Shown here in pieces: positions 5,598 to 6,681 of a stretch of 6,681 nucleotides of DNA. The number at the start of each line of letters is the position of its first letter. The first letter of the stretch is position 1. This stretch comes from Deltaproteobacteria bacterium. GTDB lineage: Bacteria > Desulfobacterota > GWC2-55-46. The notes under the pieces were generated by a model. That model was not told the DNA's origin and did not search any database. It saw nothing but the letters and a program-made list of their open reading frames with translations. The stretch spans positions 1 to 6,681 of the forward strand of contig JAKAIQ010000123.1 in the NCBI GenBank assembly GCA_021825035.1, in the 5' to 3' direction. The translations under genes and the position numbers were made by a program.

Positions 5598-5621
5598 GGG
5601 GGATGGCAGACGCCATCCCCC
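5598..5621 (+). other. Perfect 10-bp hairpin between the LysM gene and dprA
   Basis: GGGGGATGGC pairs perfectly with GCCATCCCCC around the loop AGAC. The next bases are GGTTCGTTGGG, with no T-run, so it is not a standard intrinsic terminator. It may slow polymerase, mark an RNA-processing point or protect the upstream message, lowering rather than blocking dprA expression. Confidence 0.6.
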
Positions 5622-5656
5622 GGTTCGTTGGGCGGTAGCCGCGAGAGCAGGGCATA

Positions 5657-6681
5657 ATGAATGAAAAACGGCTCAAATACTGGCTCGCGCTGACGAGGAT
5701 AAGGGGCGCCAGCTCCCTCCTTAAAGGCCTGCTCGATGAATTCAATGAGCCGGAAGAGATATTCGCCGGCGCCAAAGCGGCCCTCCATGGCCATACGCCC
5801 GCTTTCTTGAAGAACCTGAGGGAATTCAGCGGCTGGGACTGGGTGGAATACGAAATACGCCTGATCATGGAAAACGGGGTCTCGGTCGTCACTTATAACG
5901 ACCCAGGCTATCCGCCTCTTCTGAGGCAGATAGCCGACCCTCCGTGCCTGCTGTATGCGAAGGGGGCCATGGCTTACGACATGGCCCCGGCAATCGCAAT
6001 CGTCGGTACAAGGAATCCGACCCATTACGGCCTCAGGATGGCCGAATCCATATCCAGGGACCTGTCCGCGGCCGGCGTCATCGTGGTAAGCGGCATGGCC
6101 AGGGGATGCGACATGGCGGCCCACAGGGGGGCGCTGTCTGCCGGAGGATTAACGGCGGCGGTACTGGGCACCGGGGTCGATATCGCATACCCGAAGGAAA
6201 ATAAACGACTTTATGAGGAAATCGCCGGGCAAGGGCAGGTCGTCTCCGAATTCCCGATGTCAACGCCCCCGGCGCCGTATACCTTTCCGCAGAGGAACAG
6301 GATCATCGGGGGGATGAGCATGGCAACCCTTGTCATAGAAGCGCCTTTGAAGAGCGGTGCCCTCATGACCGCGCGGTTTGCCCTTGATTATAACCGGGAT
6401 GTTCTCGCCTGCCCTGGACAGGCCTCTTCGATGAAAAGCTCCGGCTCCAACAAGCTCATCAAAGACGGGGCCTTCCTCGTGGAAAGCGCGCAGGACGTAC
6501 TGGACGCGCTTTCGCTCAAGCCCGGCAAGGAAAAGAACCGGACGCCGGACCTCAGCCCTGATGAACTCCTTCTCTATCAGGCCCTTGGAGACGAGACGCT
6601 CCACATAGACAGCCTGGTCGACAGGACAGGGCTCGGCGCCGGACGGGCGTCGGCAGCGCTTCTCGACATGGAGCTTAAGGG
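5657..6681 (+). CDS. dprA: DNA-processing protein DprA, 3' end cut by the window
   Basis: 341 complete codons are visible with no stop. DprA binds single-stranded DNA and loads RecA during natural transformation; it is also widespread in bacteria not known to be transformable. A short N-terminal helical region (1-75) precedes the Rossmann-like DprA core: GYPPLLRQIADPP (84-96), IVGTRNPTHYG (115-125), SGMARGCDMAAHRGAL (145-160), FPQRNRIIGGMS (210-221), KSGALMTA (232-239), CPGQ (252-255) and SNKLIKDGA (264-272). These follow the family pattern, with Cys and Met replacing more usual residues in SGxARGxDxAAH. A winged-helix domain starts near 298, and probably only its last 20-30 residues are missing. 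AGGG at 5649-5652 serves the ATG at 5657. The gap of 84 bases from the LysM gene contains a strong hairpin but no clear promoter. In related genomes topA often comes next. Confidence 0.94.
   Translation, partial: MNEKRLKYWLALTRIRGASSLLKGLLDEFNEPEEIFAGAKAALHGHTPAFLKNLREFSGWDWVEYEIRLIMENGVSVVTYNDPGYPPLLRQIADPPCLLYAKGAMAYDMAPAIAIVGTRNPTHYGLRMAESISRDLSAAGVIVVSGMARGCDMAAHRGALSAGGLTAAVLGTGVDIAYPKENKRLYEEIAGQGQVVSEFPMSTPPAPYTFPQRNRIIGGMSMATLVIEAPLKSGALMTARFALDYNRDVLACPGQASSMKSSGSNKLIKDGAFLVESAQDVLDALSLKPGKEKNRTPDLSPDELLLYQALGDETLHIDSLVDRTGLGAGRASAALLDMELK

Noticed and set aside
5207..6124. Open frame of 305 codons on the - strand across the LysM-dprA junction
   Set aside because: It overlaps two genes with clear family motifs, and the product is low-complexity with no recognisable domain.

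Overview
This window is ordinary bacterial chromosome with tightly packed genes and no mobile element, CRISPR array, tRNA or rRNA that I can see. The cell is Gram-negative: there is a lipoprotein of the Tol-Pal-associated YbgF/CpoB type, a secreted LysM protein and an HD-GYP signalling protein. Base composition is moderately GC-rich by eye, with frequent AGG (Arg) and ATA (Ile) codons. Together with the gene mix (DUF2249-NifU, radical SAM plus YHS, LysM next to dprA) this suggests an anaerobic or microaerobic lineage such as Nitrospirota or Desulfobacterota. That placement is a guess from style, not from a marker gene.

Left block (1-1497, + strand): a radical SAM enzyme with a C-terminal auxiliary Fe-S cysteine set (63-1247) is followed 24 bases later by a 53-residue YHS-domain protein (1272-1433). 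A strong hairpin with T-runs on both sides (1461-1497) closes this unit and also serves the opposing gene.

Middle block (1504-3500, - strand): an HD-GYP cyclic-di-GMP phosphodiesterase-like protein (2213-3427) and, downstream, a DUF2249-NifU fusion protein (1534-2028). The fusion gene has its own promoter, with an extended -10 box, no good -35, and an Fnr-like dyad centred about 40.5 bases upstream of the inferred start. It also has a 108-base leader that can fold into competing hairpins, one loop of which is complementary to a segment beside the ribosome binding site. This is the part of the window I find most worth testing.

Right block (3501-6681, + strand): a 243-base divergent intergenic region holds a terminator-shaped hairpin and candidate promoters. 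It is followed by a YbgF/CpoB-like lipoprotein (3671-4408), a LysM envelope protein (4418-5572) and, after an 84-base gap with a perfect 10-bp hairpin, dprA (5657 to beyond the window end). The first two look co-transcribed and act in the envelope. DprA is a cytoplasmic DNA-processing protein and may be read through from them.

I found no obviously new multi-gene system. The candidates for something undescribed are the regulated, structured leader of the DUF2249-NifU gene and the radical SAM/YHS pair.
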